Shown piece after piece: positions 63,552 through 64,000 of a stretch of DNA of 64,000 nucleotides. Position numbers and translations under genes: made by a program. Source of the DNA: Pseudomonas lactis (lineage in GTDB: Bacteria; Pseudomonadota; Gammaproteobacteria; Pseudomonadales; Pseudomonadaceae); the NCBI RefSeq assembly GCF_001439845.1, contig NZ_JYLO01000014.1, positions 124,001 through 188,000 on the forward strand. The letters are read 5' to 3'. Below the pieces are notes generated by a model. The model saw only the letters and a program-made list of their open reading frames with translations, did no database searches and had not been told where the DNA came from. How positions within the stretch are numbered: position 1 is the first letter of the stretch; each line of letters begins with the position of its first letter.

Positions 63552-64000
63552 CGCGTTGCCCTTTCTGAAATTCCGGCCTGGGCCGCCGCGCTGAGGCGTA
63601 GACAGCTGATCTGGCTTTCCCACTGGTCGCCGTGGGAGTCGCCCGCGAACACCAACGAGTTGACCTTGTAGTAGCCCTCGCCAATGGTGCGAGGCACGTC
63701 GTAGAAGAACGCCCCGGAGAACTCGAAGCGAGGCGCCATAGATTCAAGCTTGATGGTGTCGCCGAGCTTTATCTTGGGGTTTAGCGTGTAGCGGATGCCT
63801 ACTTCGGTGTCGCTAACCACTGGCGAGCCGATCATCCCGGTGCCTGAGCTGATCACGTAGACCTGATTGTCCAGCGCAAAGTCGCGCTTGATGATCTTGA
63901 TCGCGCCGTTCTCGACCATCCAATCGAATGCGAAGGTCTCGCCAAGCTCATTCATGCAGGAGGTCGGGCTGCCCTGCAGGACCGTTCCACGCGAGCGGCG
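63548..64000 (-). CDS. Phage tail/baseplate hub protein, N-terminus outside window
   Basis: At least 150 residues, open to the right edge; the visible ATG at 63955 is internal because the frame continues upstream without stop. ETFAFDWMVENGAIKIIKRD, GMIGSPVVSDTEVGIRY and GYYKVNSLVFAGDSHGDQWE fit the C-terminal part of the hub-type protein that precedes Gp138 in such operons. Overlaps the Gp138-like start by four bases. Confidence 0.7.
   Translation of the reverse strand, partial: RRSRGTVLQGSPTSCMNELGETFAFDWMVENGAIKIIKRDFALDNQVYVISSGTGMIGSPVVSDTEVGIRYTLNPKIKLGDTIKLESMAPRFEFSGAFFYDVPRTIGEGYYKVNSLVFAGDSHGDQWESQISCLRLSAAAQAGISERATR

Larger units (their letters stand above)
51689..64000. mobile_element. 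Prophage, left part, contractile-tail type
   Basis: From the tRNA-Cys remnant to the right edge nearly all genes are phage-like: lysis cassette, tailspike, terminase, tail fibre and baseplate, nearly all on the minus strand. The gpJ-like and Gp138-like baseplate proteins point to a contractile tail. The presence of both terminase subunits argues against a tailocin. Integrase, repressor, capsid and portal are not in the window. Confidence 0.88.

Noticed and set aside
51689..64000. R-type tailocin instead of a prophage
   Set aside because: Both terminase subunits and a tRNA attachment remnant are present, which tailocin clusters lack.

Overview
The window is high-GC Gammaproteobacterial DNA that reads as a Pseudomonas chromosome, most likely of the P. 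fluorescens group. The evidence is the Pseudomonas-style REP sequences (core GAGCGAGCTTGCTCGCGAA), an OprD-family porin, a family I.3 (polyurethanase-like) lipase, and a tRNA-Cys 3' end of Pseudomonas type. The species call is inference; no marker gene for species is present.

Layout. (1) 1-12.5 kb: a two-partner secretion pair on the minus strand. It consists of a TpsB transporter and a giant filamentous-haemagglutinin-like TpsA of at least 3573 residues that runs off the left edge. (2) 12.7-14.6 kb: an RTX lipase. (3) 15-20.2 kb: pstSCAB for high-affinity phosphate uptake with a Pho-box-like site. phoU is absent, and pstB is followed by a degenerate Fic-like gene coupled to a HAD-like gene. 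(4) 20.4-32.3 kb: an aromatic-compound region. A TetR regulator sits opposite a 9-bp inverted-repeat operator and an operon of FAH-family hydrolase, extradiol dioxygenase, RutE-like reductase, AAHS-type MFS transporter, NTF2-like protein and Tsx-like channel. A FUSC/DUF1656/HlyD efflux system with an OprD porin and a MetA-type outer-membrane protein lies beside it. (5) 32.4-36.2 kb: two isochorismatase-family hydrolases, a LysR regulator, a small heat-shock protein with a candidate heat-shock promoter and RNA thermometer, and a glycine-zipper protein. (6) 36.3-47.2 kb: a GH13 trehalose-synthase-like enzyme, then a trans-4-hydroxyproline catabolic cluster flanked by two AraC-type regulators and interrupted by REP doublets. 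(7) 47.4-51.7 kb: a 27-residue membrane peptide, a strongly folded intergenic element, LysE, HxlR/NmrA-like and META-domain genes.

(8) 51.7-64 kb: the left end of a prophage. It starts at a 48-bp 3' remnant of tRNA-Cys, a probable attachment site. It carries a LexA box, an SRAP protein, nested spanins Rz/Rz1, a GH19 endolysin, an AT-rich O-antigen-polymerase-like membrane protein (candidate serotype conversion), a beta-helix-like tailspike, both terminase subunits, and baseplate/tail genes of contractile-tail type (gpJ-like, Gp138-like). The prophage continues past the right edge. No integrase, head or holin gene is recognisable in this part.

How the parts work together. The phosphate genes form one transcription unit likely under PhoB. 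The aromatic genes look like uptake (Tsx/OprD/MetA channels, MFS), ring cleavage, hydrolysis and toxic-acid efflux under TetR control. The hydroxyproline genes cover import, epimerisation, oxidation, deamination and oxidation to 2-oxoglutarate. I did not find a wholly unknown multi-gene system. The least conventional items are the Fic-like/HAD pair in the pst unit, the polymerase-like gene in the prophage, and the three-way-junction repeat at 47.8 kb.
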